From the NCBI RefSeq assembly GCF_014595955.1, contig NZ_JABVCF010000002.1, positions 62,001-126,000 on the forward strand: DNA of 64,000 bases, given 5' to 3'. The stretch comes from Pseudaminobacter soli (ex Zhang et al. 2022). GTDB taxonomy: Bacteria; Pseudomonadota; Alphaproteobacteria; Rhizobiales; Rhizobiaceae. The notes below the pieces were generated by a model that saw nothing but the letters and a program-made list of their open reading frames with translations, made no database searches and was not told the origin of the DNA. A program made the position numbers and the translations under genes. Positions 20,168-29,107 of this stretch are shown one piece after another. Every line of letters starts with the position of its first letter. Within the stretch, counting starts at the first letter, position 1.

Positions 20168-20738
20168 CCTGTTCTCCTGGTTGCCTGTCTCGGTCGTGGC
20201 GGATTGGAATAGGGGTGCCGACGTACGGTGTAACGCTGCGCCGCCTGCCAGTTTCGGCGAAATTCCCTACGATCAAGTATATTTTGTGGCAAGGGACAGC
20301 TTGGCTTGGAATATGTCGATCCGACACGATCGGCGTCGCCTAAAGACGCTGGTCAAGGATAGGCGACGCCGACCAGTCGGAGCCATTGGTCGGTAATCAC
20401 ACGTCGACGGAGCTGTTGCCGGGCGGTAGACGGAAAACAAAGCCTCATTGCGGCCCTTCGAGGATCTTCTCGAATGGAGGCTGCTGACATATGCGACTTC
20501 AAGGCGTTAGATCGCTAGGTGGGGCCTCCCGACCTCTTTCCTTCGTCATCCCACCGAAGGCCGCAGAACACTGCAGCTCATACAGCCCTCCTGGCCGAAG
20601 AGAGGGCGCCAAATGCCATTCCTCGACGTGAGCCTAGTAACAAATCGTTATCATCAGGCCGGCGTGAATCGGAACCAGCCGATGTTCTCCACGTTGCTTG
20701 GCCGGGACGATCATAAGAATTCGCACGGAGAGATAGAC
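20168..20738. other. 571-bp intergenic region with two competing hairpins
   Basis: No gene is supported. A 13-bp perfect stem pairs 20330-20342 with 20360-20372. An alternative 6-bp stem pairs CTGGTC at 20349-20354 with GACCAG at 20371-20376 and would exclude it. A smaller hairpin, TTCGAG/CTCGAA, lies at 20457-20474. No T-run follows the large stem. The rest is the leader of the SH3/DUF1236 gene. Confidence 0.5.
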
Positions 20739-21395
20739 ATGAAGAATATCACGATTCCAGTCGCTTTGGCTGCGACGCTTGCGCTCGGCGGTACCGCTCT
20801 TGCCCAGACTGCCGTTCAGGCCACCACCGACCTCAACGTTCGTGCCGGTCCTGGGTCCCAGTATCCTGTCGTCGGCGTGCTCGCTGCCGGCCAGGCGACC
20901 ACTCTGAAGGGCTGCCTTGCCAATGGCAAATGGTGCTCGGTCGGCGAGGGCTGGGTCTATTCGCAGTACCTCGCAGGCGACTTCGGCGGCGGCCAGAAGG
21001 TCGTGGTGAGCCAGCGTCCGGCCAGCGCCAATATCGCGGTCGTGGAGGCGCCTGACAGCGGTTCGGCCGGTGCTGTGGCCGGCGGCACGACGGGTGCGAT
21101 TGCCGGTGCCATCGCCGGCGGTCCGGTGGGCGCGCTTGTCGGCGGCGTTGCCGGCGCGACGATCGGCGGCACCATGGGCGAGGCGGTCGAGCCGCCTGCG
21201 CAGGTCCGCCAGTATGTCACGAGCAACCGCCTCGACCCGGTCTACCTCGACGGTGAGGTCGTCGTAGGCGCTACGATCCCGTCGAGCGTGCAGGTCCGCG
21301 AGATTCCGGACTACAACTATCGCTATGTGAACGTGAACGGCCAGGAAGTGCTGGTCGAGCCGGACTCGCGCCGCATCGTGCACATCGTTCGCTAG
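20739..21395 (+). CDS. Exported SH3b and DUF1236 domain protein
   Basis: 218 residues. There is a signal peptide ending near GTALAQ (residue 22) and a bacterial SH3 domain (about 25-85, ATTDLNVRAGPGSQYPVVG). A glycine-zipper segment follows (about 113-150, repeated GAIAG/GGVAG). The C-terminal DUF1236 region contains YVTSNRLDPVYLDGEVVVGA. The architecture suggests an envelope protein, perhaps membrane-inserted through the zipper. The start at 20739 follows CGGAGAG; longer in-frame starts have no signal peptide. It ends in a hairpin terminator. Confidence 0.88.
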   Translation: MKNITIPVALAATLALGGTALAQTAVQATTDLNVRAGPGSQYPVVGVLAAGQATTLKGCLANGKWCSVGEGWVYSQYLAGDFGGGQKVVVSQRPASANIAVVEAPDSGSAGAVAGGTTGAIAGAIAGGPVGALVGGVAGATIGGTMGEAVEPPAQVRQYVTSNRLDPVYLDGEVVVGATIPSSVQVREIPDYNYRYVNVNGQEVLVEPDSRRIVHIVR

Positions 21396-21421
21396 GCCGG
21401 ACGACACGATGTTGCAATTGG

Positions 21422-21454
21422 AGCGCCGGGCCGTCGGGCTCGGCGCTTTCGTTT
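21422..21454 (+). terminator. Terminator after the SH3/DUF1236 gene
   Basis: AGCGCCG pairs with CGGCGCT (extended by two further GC pairs) and is followed by the T-rich TTCGTTT. Confidence 0.7.
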
Positions 21455-21532
21455 GAGGGAGGAAGGTACAGCTCTCCGAATGAACCAGGTCGGAAGGGCG
21501 GAAATCAGACTCTCGCTGGGGCAGCGGCATGG

Positions 21533-21547
21533 TTAAAGCACCTTTAA
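21533..21547. promoter_or_regulatory. Candidate CtrA-binding site upstream of ftsK
   Basis: TTAA-AGCACCT-TTAA matches the TTAA-N7-TTAA consensus of the cell-cycle regulator CtrA. It sits within the larger palindrome GGTTAAAGCACCTTTAACC, 78 bp before the ftsK ATG. A GACTC methylation site lies 21 bp upstream. Confidence 0.6.
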
Positions 21548-21624
21548 CCCTGTCCTTCTAGTCTCACGCCAACTGCGGGCGCGTCCGCCGCGCCTTACGC
21601 AAGGCTAGAGACGAAGGACTTCCG

Positions 21625-24282
21625 ATGCGTTCTGGGGCTGCTGCGCCGCTCGCGCTTTCCGAATCAGAAACCGGATTCGCGCTGTTTCTGCGTCGTCAGA
21701 TCGGCCGACTGATCGGCGTCTGCGTGTTTGGTGCGGTGGCGTTCGGGCTGGCGAGCCTCGGCACCTGGAACGTCGCTGATCCGAGCCTCAGTCATGCCAC
21801 CGACAACCCCGTAACCAATGCGATGGGTTTTCCGGGCGCGGCCTTTGCCGATCTGGCGATGCAGTTCTACGGCCTTTCCGCTGTGGCGGTCCTCGCCCCG
21901 GCCGTGATCTGGGGCATTCTGTTCCTGTCGGCACGCCGCATAGACAGGAAGGTGCGCCGCGCCGTCGCCTGGTTCGGCGCGTCGCTACTCACCGCCGGCA
22001 TCGCGGGATGCGTGACCCCGCCCGAAACTTGGCCTCTGCCTTCAGGCCTCGGGGGCGTTTTCGGCGACATGATGCTGAAGATTCCGGCTTTGGTCATTGG
22101 CGGCTATCCTAAGGGAACCGTGGCATGGGGCATCGCGGCCGCGCTCGCCGTTCCGGCGTTGGGACTCGCCGCCTTCGGTTCCGGCCTGCTGTTCCGGCGC
22201 GAGTTGGTGGCCGAGGAAAGCCGGCCGAGCCGCGACGCCCTGGACGATGACATTTTCGAGGACGAGGAAGAGGCCGAAGGCATTCTGGCGCTCGGCGTGC
22301 TGGCACATTGGTGGCTTTCCGCCCGCGCCCTGGTGCGCCGCAAACTGGGTGGCATCCGCATCGCACGGGAAGACGAATACGACCTGCCAGCGCCGTCGCG
22401 CGGCTGGCGGGAGGCGGCGGAGCGCGTCGAAACCGCTGAAAGGGCGGAGGCACGGGTCAGTTCGGCGGGCCGCGCGAGAGTCGAACCGGAGTTCTTCGCG
22501 GCGATGGTGGCCGAGCGTGCTCCCGCAATGCAGCCCGAGTTGGAGGACGACGATCTCGACCTGGACGATGTAGAGCCGCTCGTTCCCGCTTCCAAGCGCG
22601 GGCCGACCGAAGTCCGCCACTACCGCTCGTTGCCGTCGGGAGCGCCGGTCGCGCCTACCATGTCGAAGCGCGTGGAAGAGCCGGCGCCTCGCCCCGTGCC
22701 TTCAGCCCGCTCTGGACGCGTTCCGCCGTCGCACGACGGCGACCACGATTTCGAAATGCCGGCACTGCACTTCCTTGCCGAACCCAAGACCATCGGCCGC
22801 GATCCCAGCCTGTCGAAGGACGCGCTTGAGCAGAACGCGCGCATGCTGGAAGGCGTGCTGGAAGACTTTGGCGTGAAGGGCGAAATCATCCATGTGCGCC
22901 CCGGCCCGGTCGTCACCCTCTACGAGCTCGAGCCGGCTCCCGGCATCAAATCTTCGCGCGTCATCGGCCTTGCCGACGACATAGCCCGCTCGATGAGCGC
23001 GATCGCCTGCCGTGTCGCCGTCGTGCCGGGCCGCAATGCGATCGGCATCGAACTGCCGAACCCGAAGCGCGAAACCGTCTATCTTCGCGAGATCCTCGCC
23101 AGCCAGGACTTCGAGCAGACCAAGGCGAAGCTGGCGCTGGCGCTCGGCAAGACGATCAATGGCGAGGCGGTGGTGGTCGACATCGCCAAGATGCCGCACG
23201 TGCTGGTCGCCGGCACCACCGGCTCGGGCAAGTCCGTCGCCATCAACACCATGATCCTGTCGCTGCTCTACCGCATGACCCCGCAGGAATGCCGGCTGAT
23301 CATGATCGACCCCAAGATGCTGGAACTGTCGGTCTATGACGGCATCCCGCACCTACTCACGCCGGTCGTTACGGATCCGAAGAAGGCGGTCGTGGCGCTC
23401 AAATGGACGGTCCGCGAAATGGAGGACCGCTACCGCAAGATGTCGAAGGTCGGCGTGCGCAACATCGACGGCTTCAACGCCCGCGTCATGCAGGCCGAGA
23501 AGAAGGGCGAGCGCATCACCCGCACCGTGCAGACCGGCTTCGACCGCGAGACCGGCGAGGCGATCTACGAGACCGAGGAGATGGACCTCGCGCCGCTGCC
23601 CTACATCGTCGTCATCATCGACGAGATGGCCGACCTGATGATGGTGGCCGGCAAGGACATCGAAGGCGCGGTGCAGCGCCTGGCGCAGATGGCCCGCGCC
23701 GCCGGCATCCACGTGATCATGGCAACGCAGCGCCCGTCGGTGGACGTGATCACCGGCACGATCAAGGCCAACTTCCCGACCCGCATTTCCTTCCAGGTCA
23801 CGTCGAAGATCGACAGCCGCACCATCCTGGGTGAGCAGGGCGCCGAGCAACTGCTCGGCATGGGCGACATGCTCTACATGGCCGGCGGCGGCCGCATCCA
23901 GCGCGTCCACGGGCCGTTCGTCTCCGACGACGAGGTCGAAAAGGTCGTCAACCACCTCAAGCTGCAGGGCGTGCCGGAATATCTCGACGCCATCACCGAG
24001 GACGAGGATGGCGAGGACGAGGGCGACGGCCCCCGCGGCGGCGGTTCCTCCGGTTCCGGCGGCGGCAATTTCGAGGATTCCGAGGATCCGTACGACCAGG
24101 CGGTGGCAGTGGTGCTGCGCGACGGCAAGGCCTCGACCAGCTACATCCAGCGTCGGCTCGGCATCGGCTACAACCGGGCGGCGTCCATCATCGAACGCAT
24201 GGAGAAGGAAGGCATCGTCGGCCCCGCCAACCATGCGGGCAAGCGCGAGATCCTGGTGCCAACCGAGGAGGACAATATGTGA
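21625..24282 (+). CDS. ftsK: DNA translocase FtsK
   Basis: 885-residue septal DNA pump that helps clear and resolve chromosome termini at division. Four N-terminal membrane helices fall at about 30-50, 80-105, 115-135 and 160-190. An acidic, Pro-rich linker follows (about 200-390). The motor has Walker A GTTGSGKS near 531-538 and Walker [11 protein letters not shown] near 660. The C-terminal gamma winged helix, about 823-880, recognises polar DNA sequences ([20 protein letters not shown]). A Gly/Ser/Glu-rich linker (about 793-820) precedes gamma. It is followed by lolA. Confidence 0.97.
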   Translation: MRSGAAAPLALSESETGFALFLRRQIGRLIGVCVFGAVAFGLASLGTWNVADPSLSHATDNPVTNAMGFPGAAFADLAMQFYGLSAVAVLAPAVIWGILFLSARRIDRKVRRAVAWFGASLLTAGIAGCVTPPETWPLPSGLGGVFGDMMLKIPALVIGGYPKGTVAWGIAAALAVPALGLAAFGSGLLFRRELVAEESRPSRDALDDDIFEDEEEAEGILALGVLAHWWLSARALVRRKLGGIRIAREDEYDLPAPSRGWREAAERVETAERAEARVSSAGRARVEPEFFAAMVAERAPAMQPELEDDDLDLDDVEPLVPASKRGPTEVRHYRSLPSGAPVAPTMSKRVEEPAPRPVPSARSGRVPPSHDGDHDFEMPALHFLAEPKTIGRDPSLSKDALEQNARMLEGVLEDFGVKGEIIHVRPGPVVTLYELEPAPGIKSSRVIGLADDIARSMSAIACRVAVVPGRNAIGIELPNPKRETVYLREILASQDFEQTKAKLALALGKTINGEAVVVDIAKMPHVLVAGTTGSGKSVAINTMILSLLYRMTPQECRLIMIDPKMLELSVYDGIPHLLTPVVTDPKKAVVALKWTVREMEDRYRKMSKVGVRNIDGFNARVMQAEKKGERITRTVQTGFDRETGEAIYETEEMDLAPLPYIVVIIDEMADLMMVAGKDIEGAVQRLAQMARAAGIHVIMATQRPSVDVITGTIKANFPTRISFQVTSKIDSRTILGEQGAEQLLGMGDMLYMAGGGRIQRVHGPFVSDDEVEKVVNHLKLQGVPEYLDAITEDEDGEDEGDGPRGGGSSGSGGGNFEDSEDPYDQAVAVVLRDGKASTSYIQRRLGIGYNRAASIIERMEKEGIVGPANHAGKREILVPTEEDNM

Positions 24283-24403
24283 GGGGAGGGCGGCGATCGG
24301 GTACGCCCAGCCCCTGTGACATTGCCGCACTTGCAAGCGCCAAACTAACGCCCAACTAGCCCATTAACCGGCATTCCAAGGCAACAAGATCTGGAAAACG
24401 ACG

Positions 24404-25066
24404 ATGACCAACAGGGCCTCGAACGGGTTCACGATGACGCGGCGGCGGTTCGCCAGCATTGCGGTCGCGGCGACTTTGGCGCTGACGGGCGCTGCACCGT
24501 CGATCGCGGCCCCGGGCTCAATGGAGACCGCCCAGAAGATCGCGAACCATTTCGCGTCGATCCGCACCATGTCCGGCGAGTTCGTGCAGTTCGACGCGCG
24601 CGGGCGCCAGACGGGCGGCAAGTTCTACATCCAGCGCCCCGGCAAGATCCGCTTCAATTATGACGGCAAGTCGGGCTTCCGCGTCATCTCCGACGGGGAT
24701 TCGGTGATCCTCGAGAACCAGCGGATGAAGACGATGGATCTTTACCCGCTGTCGAAGACCCCGCTGAAGCTTTTGCTTGCCGAGCGCATCGACCTCTCCG
24801 GCAATCGCGTTCGCAGCGTCAAGGAGGAGGCCGACCAGACGGTGATCCAACTCGTCGACAAGTCGGCGTTCGGCGATGCCCAGATCACCATGGTCTTCGA
24901 TCCGTCGACCTACGAACTGAGGCAGTGGACGATCAGGGACGCGCAGGGCAAGGACACCACCGTGATGGTGTTCAATGTCCAGAAGGACGTCGCGCTCGAC
25001 CAGAGCCTGTTCAAGATCGACTACAAGAAGAACATCGAGCTCAACAAGAAGAACCGCAATCGGTAG
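24404..25066 (+). CDS. lolA: Outer-membrane lipoprotein carrier protein LolA
   Basis: 220-residue periplasmic chaperone carrying lipoproteins from LolCDE to the outer membrane. An N-terminal signal contains RRRF before a hydrophobic stretch and an APSIAAP cleavage region, so export by Tat or Sec is possible. The body shows FVQFDARGRQTGGKFYI and PGKIRFNYD, characteristic of LolA. It lies 121 bp after ftsK, a neighbourhood conserved in related genomes as I recall it. Confidence 0.92.
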   Translation: MTNRASNGFTMTRRRFASIAVAATLALTGAAPSIAAPGSMETAQKIANHFASIRTMSGEFVQFDARGRQTGGKFYIQRPGKIRFNYDGKSGFRVISDGDSVILENQRMKTMDLYPLSKTPLKLLLAERIDLSGNRVRSVKEEADQTVIQLVDKSAFGDAQITMVFDPSTYELRQWTIRDAQGKDTTVMVFNVQKDVALDQSLFKIDYKKNIELNKKNRNR

Positions 25067-25190
25067 GCGGGGGTGGCCGAGAGGGCGTCGCTGCGGGAGA
25101 GAGCGCCCGTTCAGGCCAGGTCCGGGCCGGCGGGCTTGCACTTGAGCTGTCTGCCTGCCAGATAGCGCGTTCCTCCCTCCGGACGCCTTC

Positions 25191-25997
25191 ATGCCTCTTT
25201 CGATTGCTACCTGGAACATCAACTCTGTCCGCTTGCGCATGCCGCTGGTCGAGCGCTTCCTCGCGGAGCACGCGCCCGACGTGCTCTGCCTTCAGGAGAC
25301 GAAGTGCCCGGACAACCTGTTTCCTGAAGCTGCCTTCCGCAAGCTCGGCTACGAGCACGTCGCCGTCAGCGGCCAGAAGGGCTATCACGGGGTGGCGGTG
25401 GTCGCGCGGCGCCCCTTCGAAGTGGTCGAGCGCCGCCGCTTCTGCGACAAGGACGACTGCCGCCACATCTCCGTTCGGCTGGCGGCCGGCGGCTCTTCAG
25501 TCCTCCTGCACAATTTCTATGTCCCGGCTGGCGGCGACGAGCCCGATCCGGAGATCAATTGGAAGTTCCGGCACAAGCTCGACTTCGTGGCCGAGATGAA
25601 CGCCATCCGCGCCGAGCATGACAGCAGTTCGGCATCCGTCCTCGTCGGCGACCTGAACATCGCCCCGCTGGAACACGACGTCTGGTCGCACAAGCAACTC
25701 CTGAACGTGGTCAGCCACACGCCCGTCGAGACCGAGAATTTCGAGGCGATGCGCAAGGCCGGCGCCTGGGTCGACCTCATGCGCCACAACGTGCCCTACG
25801 AGCAGAAGCTCTATACGTGGTGGAGCTACCGCGCGCAGGACTGGGCCGCCTCCAACCGGGGCCGCCGGCTGGACCATGTCTGGTCCTCGCCGAACCTGCT
25901 CCAGGCTTTTGGCGGCTACGACATCCTTCGCGAGGCGCGCGGCTGGGAGCGCCCGTCCGACCACGTGCCGGTTATCGCGCGATTCGACATCGGTTGA
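25191..25997 (+). CDS. xthA: Exodeoxyribonuclease III
   Basis: 268-residue endonuclease/exonuclease/phosphatase-fold enzyme of base excision repair, cutting at abasic sites and degrading 3' ends. The metal and catalytic motifs are visible: ATWNINSVR at the N-terminus, LQETKCP, VGDLNIAP, and the terminal RGRRLDHVWSS and RPSDHVPV. The length is normal. Its stop lies 6 bp from the stop of the convergent gene. Confidence 0.96.
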   Translation: MPLSIATWNINSVRLRMPLVERFLAEHAPDVLCLQETKCPDNLFPEAAFRKLGYEHVAVSGQKGYHGVAVVARRPFEVVERRRFCDKDDCRHISVRLAAGGSSVLLHNFYVPAGGDEPDPEINWKFRHKLDFVAEMNAIRAEHDSSSASVLVGDLNIAPLEHDVWSHKQLLNVVSHTPVETENFEAMRKAGAWVDLMRHNVPYEQKLYTWWSYRAQDWAASNRGRRLDHVWSSPNLLQAFGGYDILREARGWERPSDHVPVIARFDIG

Positions 25998-26003
25998 GGG
26001 GCG

Positions 26004-26459
26004 CTACTCCTCGAAGCGCGGAGCGACCCGCTCGATCTCCTCGACCAGTTCCAGGAACTGCTGGCGGATGCGGCCGAAGAGGATCACCGCCGTATCCGGA
26101 TATTCCTCCAGCATGCGCCGGAACATCTGCCGCTTTATCCGGATCAGCTCGGAATCGGCCCCCGCCTTGGCGCTGGTGAGGCGGCGTGTGTCGGCGATCA
26201 GGGCTAGCTCGCCGACGATCGCCCCAGGCGCTGCGATACCAAGCGGCGTGTGGTCTGCATCGGTTTCGCGGAAAAGCACGATCGACCCGCTCGCCACGAC
26301 ATAGGCGCAATCTGCTTCGTCGTCCTCGCGGAACAGGCGACGCTGGGCAGGCAGATCGACCCGTTCCGAGCCGAAGGCGAGCAGGCGCAACTGTTCGGTC
26401 GTGAAACCCTCGAACAGTGTCACGCCAGATAGAATGCGAATGTCGTCGTCGAGCGCCAT
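26004..26459 (-). CDS. Single-domain cyclic nucleotide-binding protein
   Basis: 151 residues, consisting of one Crp-type cNMP-binding domain (about 10-125) with LFEGFTTEQLRLLAFGSERV and the phosphate-binding cassette region APGAIVGELALIADTRR. The ligand-contacting Arg-rich segment is present. There is no helix-turn-helix, so it is not a DNA-binding Crp protein; it may act by protein contacts. It is 54 bp downstream of the response regulator on the same strand and probably cotranscribed. Confidence 0.88.
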   Translation of the reverse strand: MALDDDIRILSGVTLFEGFTTEQLRLLAFGSERVDLPAQRRLFREDDEADCAYVVASGSIVLFRETDADHTPLGIAAPGAIVGELALIADTRRLTSAKAGADSELIRIKRQMFRRMLEEYPDTAVILFGRIRQQFLELVEEIERVAPRFEE

Positions 26460-26513
26460 CCGGTCCCTCAGATGGCCGGCTCTCTCCTAGAGGCGGCCCC
26501 CCGCCTCCACCAG

Positions 26514-27197
26514 TCAGGGAACCAGCTTGTAGCCGCCGCTTTCTGTCACAAGAATCTCCGCATTGGAAGGATCGCGCTCGATCTTCTGACGGAGACGATA
26601 GACGTGCGTCTCGAGCGTGTGCGTGGTGACGCCGGAATTGTAGCCCCAGACCTCCTCCAGGAGCACGTCGCGGGTGACCACCTTCTCCCCAGCCCTGTAG
26701 AGATATTTGATGATCGAGGCTTCCTTCTCGGTGAGGCGGACCTTTGCGCCCTTCTGGTCAAGAAGCAGCTTCTGGCTCGGCTTGAACGTATAGGGTCCCA
26801 CCGAAAACGTCGCGTCCTCGCTCTGCTCGTGCTGGCGCAACTGCGCCCTGATGCGGGCCAGCAGCACGGCGAATCGGAACGGCTTGGTCACATAGTCGTT
26901 CGCGCCGGCCTCCAGCCCCAGGATGGTGTCCGAATCGGTGTCGTGGCCGGTGAGCATGATGATGGGCGCCTTGTAGCCGCCCTTCCGCAGCAGCTTCACC
27001 GCTTCGCGGCCGTCCATGTCCGGCAGCCCGACATCCATGATGAGGAGGTCGATCATGCCGTTCCGGACAGCGGCGATGCCCTTCGCGGCAGTCGCTTCTT
27101 CGAGAACGTCGAACTCTTCGTAGAGCGAAAGCTGCTCCACAAGAGTGGCGCGAAGGTCATCATCATCGTCGACGATCAGGATGGTGCGCGATGTCAT
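26514..27197 (-). CDS. OmpR/PhoB-type response regulator, orphan
   Basis: 227 residues: a receiver domain (about 5-118) with DDDD acidic pocket, phospho-acceptor Asp in DLLIMDVGLPDMDG and switch Lys in VTKPFR. A winged-helix effector follows (about 130-225) with LTEKEASIIKYL and THTLETHVYRLRQKI. No histidine kinase is adjacent. The style is close to CenR-like regulators of alphaproteobacteria, which act in envelope control, but I cannot confirm that identity. It is divergent from an L,D-transpeptidase gene. Confidence 0.9.
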   Translation of the reverse strand: MTSRTILIVDDDDDLRATLVEQLSLYEEFDVLEEATAAKGIAAVRNGMIDLLIMDVGLPDMDGREAVKLLRKGGYKAPIIMLTGHDTDSDTILGLEAGANDYVTKPFRFAVLLARIRAQLRQHEQSEDATFSVGPYTFKPSQKLLLDQKGAKVRLTEKEASIIKYLYRAGEKVVTRDVLLEEVWGYNSGVTTHTLETHVYRLRQKIERDPSNAEILVTESGGYKLVP

Positions 27198-27236
27198 TGG
27201 CCGGTCCTCCGGTTTCTTGTTGACTGACGCCCGCCG

Positions 27237-27866
27237 ATGCAGAACCTGCCCACCCTAACAGGTGCACTTGCGGTGATTTGTCGGCGAATGCGATCATACT
27301 CCAAAATATCTAAGGACAAGCGTGTCTTTCAGGAAGGGCGTTCCGGACTGACACGTATCATCGTAAGGCAAAAGCCCGGGGTGCCCACCCAGGGCATTAT
27401 GCAGATCGGCTCGGCAGTGTTTCCCTGCGCGCTCGGGCGCGGCGGCATCTCGGCGGACAAGCGCGAGGGCGACGGCGCCACGCCGCTGGCGCGGATGCGT
27501 CTCCTCGAAGGCTACTTCCGCGGCGATCATGGCCGGCCGGGGCGGACGCGTCTGCCAATGCGCCCCATCCGCGCCGATCTCGGCTGGTGCGAGGTGCCCG
27601 GCGACCGCAACTACAACCGGCCGGTGAAGATGCCCTATGAAGCGAGCCATGAGACCATGCGCCGCGAGGACCGTCTCTACGATTTCTGCATCGTGCTCGA
27701 CTGGAACATCCGCCCGCGCCGGCCGGGACGGGGCAGCGCCATCTTCTTCCACCTGGCGCGGCTAGGCTTCACCCCCACGGAAGGATGCGTGGCGGTGACG
27801 CGGCAGGTGATGCTGCGACTCCTCCCGCATCTCACGCGCCGGACCGTGCTGGAGGTGCGGCGGTAG
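27237..27866 (+). CDS. L,D-transpeptidase (YkuD) family protein
   Basis: Up to 209 residues. The YkuD domain contains GDGATPLARMRLLEGYFR, a conserved LIVL-type DFCIVLDWN strand and the catalytic motif FFHLARLGFTPTEGCVAV with the nucleophilic Cys. The Cys motif reads TEGC and not SHGC, as in the COG3786-type group. Such enzymes make 3-3 crosslinks or attach proteins to peptidoglycan. The start is uncertain (27237, 27288 or later); there is no clear signal peptide. It is divergent from the orphan response regulator. Confidence 0.82.
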   Translation: MQNLPTLTGALAVICRRMRSYSKISKDKRVFQEGRSGLTRIIVRQKPGVPTQGIMQIGSAVFPCALGRGGISADKREGDGATPLARMRLLEGYFRGDHGRPGRTRLPMRPIRADLGWCEVPGDRNYNRPVKMPYEASHETMRREDRLYDFCIVLDWNIRPRRPGRGSAIFFHLARLGFTPTEGCVAVTRQVMLRLLPHLTRRTVLEVRR

Positions 27867-28058
27867 GGAGGGCGGCGCATCTGCGCGCTGGGCTTTCGTC
27901 TGCTCTCAGCGCCACCACGGTGGGCGTAAACCGCTGGTGAACGACAGCATTCCTGTTCGACTCGCCACGCATCCAGCTTGAATCATAAGCGCAGCCAGAT
28001 AATGTCGCCCAATTCCGCCGGTTTGGGGATGTCGTCCGGCGCGTCTCTGGAGAGTGTC

Positions 28059-28856
28059 ATGACCCGTCTGAAACTTGTCCTGGCCGCGCTGGCGGCCGTC
28101 CTGCTCGTGCCTGTCGCCGCATTCGCCCAGACGCTCCCCGATCTCGGCGGGCGCAAGGTCGTGGTCGTCACCGAGAACGCCTATTTCCCGCTGCAGTTCG
28201 TGGATCAGGCGACCGGCAAGCCTGCGGGCTGGGAGTATGACGCGATGGAGGAGCTTTCCAAGCGCCTCAACTTCACGGTCGAGTACCAGAACACCTCCTG
28301 GGACGCGATGATCCAGGCCGTGTCGGACAAGCAATACGACATGGGCATGACCGGCATCACCATCCGCGACGACCGCAAGGAGAAGGTCGATTTCTCCGAT
28401 TCCTATATGCGCTCCGAGATCTTCATGCTGGTGCGTGGCGACGAGAGCCGTTTTACAGACGCCAAGGGCTTCGCCGCGGACGAAAAGCTGCTCGTCGGAG
28501 CGCAGGCCGGTACGTCGCCCTTCTATGTGGCCGTTTACGAGGTTCTCGACGGCAACGAGCAGAACCCGCGCATCAAGCTGATGGAGACTTTTGCCGCGAC
28601 CGTGGCGGCGCTACAGGCCGGCGACGTCGATCTTGTGCTCACCGACAGTGCGGCAGGCAACGCGCTGTCCGCCAACTCGGGCGGCAAGCTGAAGCTGATC
28701 GGCGAGCCGCTGCAGGCCGAGGATTTTGGCTTCATCTTCCCCAAGGGCTCCGACCTGATTGCGCCGATCGACGCTGGCATCGCTGCGCTGAAAGCCGACG
28801 GGACGCTCGACCGGCTGACGCAGAAGTGGTTCGTGGACTACAAGCCGGCGCAGTGA
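28059..28856 (+). CDS. Amino-acid ABC transporter substrate-binding protein
   Basis: 265 residues. There is a signal peptide MTRLKLVLAALAAVLL to AFAQ (residue 24), then a family 3 solute-binding fold. Typical blocks are VVVTENAYFPLQFVD, GMTGITIRDDRKEKVDFSDSY and VGAQAGTSPF. The ATG at 28059 follows TGGAGAG; the longer in-frame start would bury the signal peptide. It is probably specific for a polar amino acid. It precedes a matching permease, but a 250-bp repeat-bearing gap separates them and no ATPase follows. Confidence 0.92.
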   Translation: MTRLKLVLAALAAVLLVPVAAFAQTLPDLGGRKVVVVTENAYFPLQFVDQATGKPAGWEYDAMEELSKRLNFTVEYQNTSWDAMIQAVSDKQYDMGMTGITIRDDRKEKVDFSDSYMRSEIFMLVRGDESRFTDAKGFAADEKLLVGAQAGTSPFYVAVYEVLDGNEQNPRIKLMETFAATVAALQAGDVDLVLTDSAAGNALSANSGGKLKLIGEPLQAEDFGFIFPKGSDLIAPIDAGIAALKADGTLDRLTQKWFVDYKPAQ

Positions 28857-28900
28857 GGGCTGCCTTAGCAGCCACTGCCTTCGATGATGTCGCCTCTTCA

Positions 28901-29060
28901 CGCTCCCCTCTGGCCTGCGGGCCATCTCCCCCGAACGGCGGGAGATTGGCTGTCGCGGCGATTTTCGCAAATCGTCAATGTCGCAGGAGGGGCGCCGTCC
29001 AGGCGGCCGGCTGATCTCCCCCCACGTTGGGGAGATGTCCGGCAGGACAGAGGGGGGCGT
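28901..29060. repeat. Long imperfect inverted repeat between ABC transporter genes
   Basis: Left arm 28901-28931 and right arm about 29029-29060 are complementary over roughly 30 bp with a few mismatches (for example CCCCTCTG with CAGAGGGG, and CATCTCCCC with GGGGAGATG). Smaller hairpins lie next to each arm and a GATT/AATC pair lies in the centre. It resembles the palindromic intergenic elements of Mesorhizobium-type genomes. Confidence 0.7.
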
Positions 29061-29107
29061 CATAGGGCTCCTCACAGGCGGGTCTCGATCAGCCCGGCAT
29101 TTTGAGA

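Noticed and set aside
24353-24367. CtrA site upstream of lolA
   Set aside because: Only one TTAA half-site is present; the other half (CAAC) has two mismatches.
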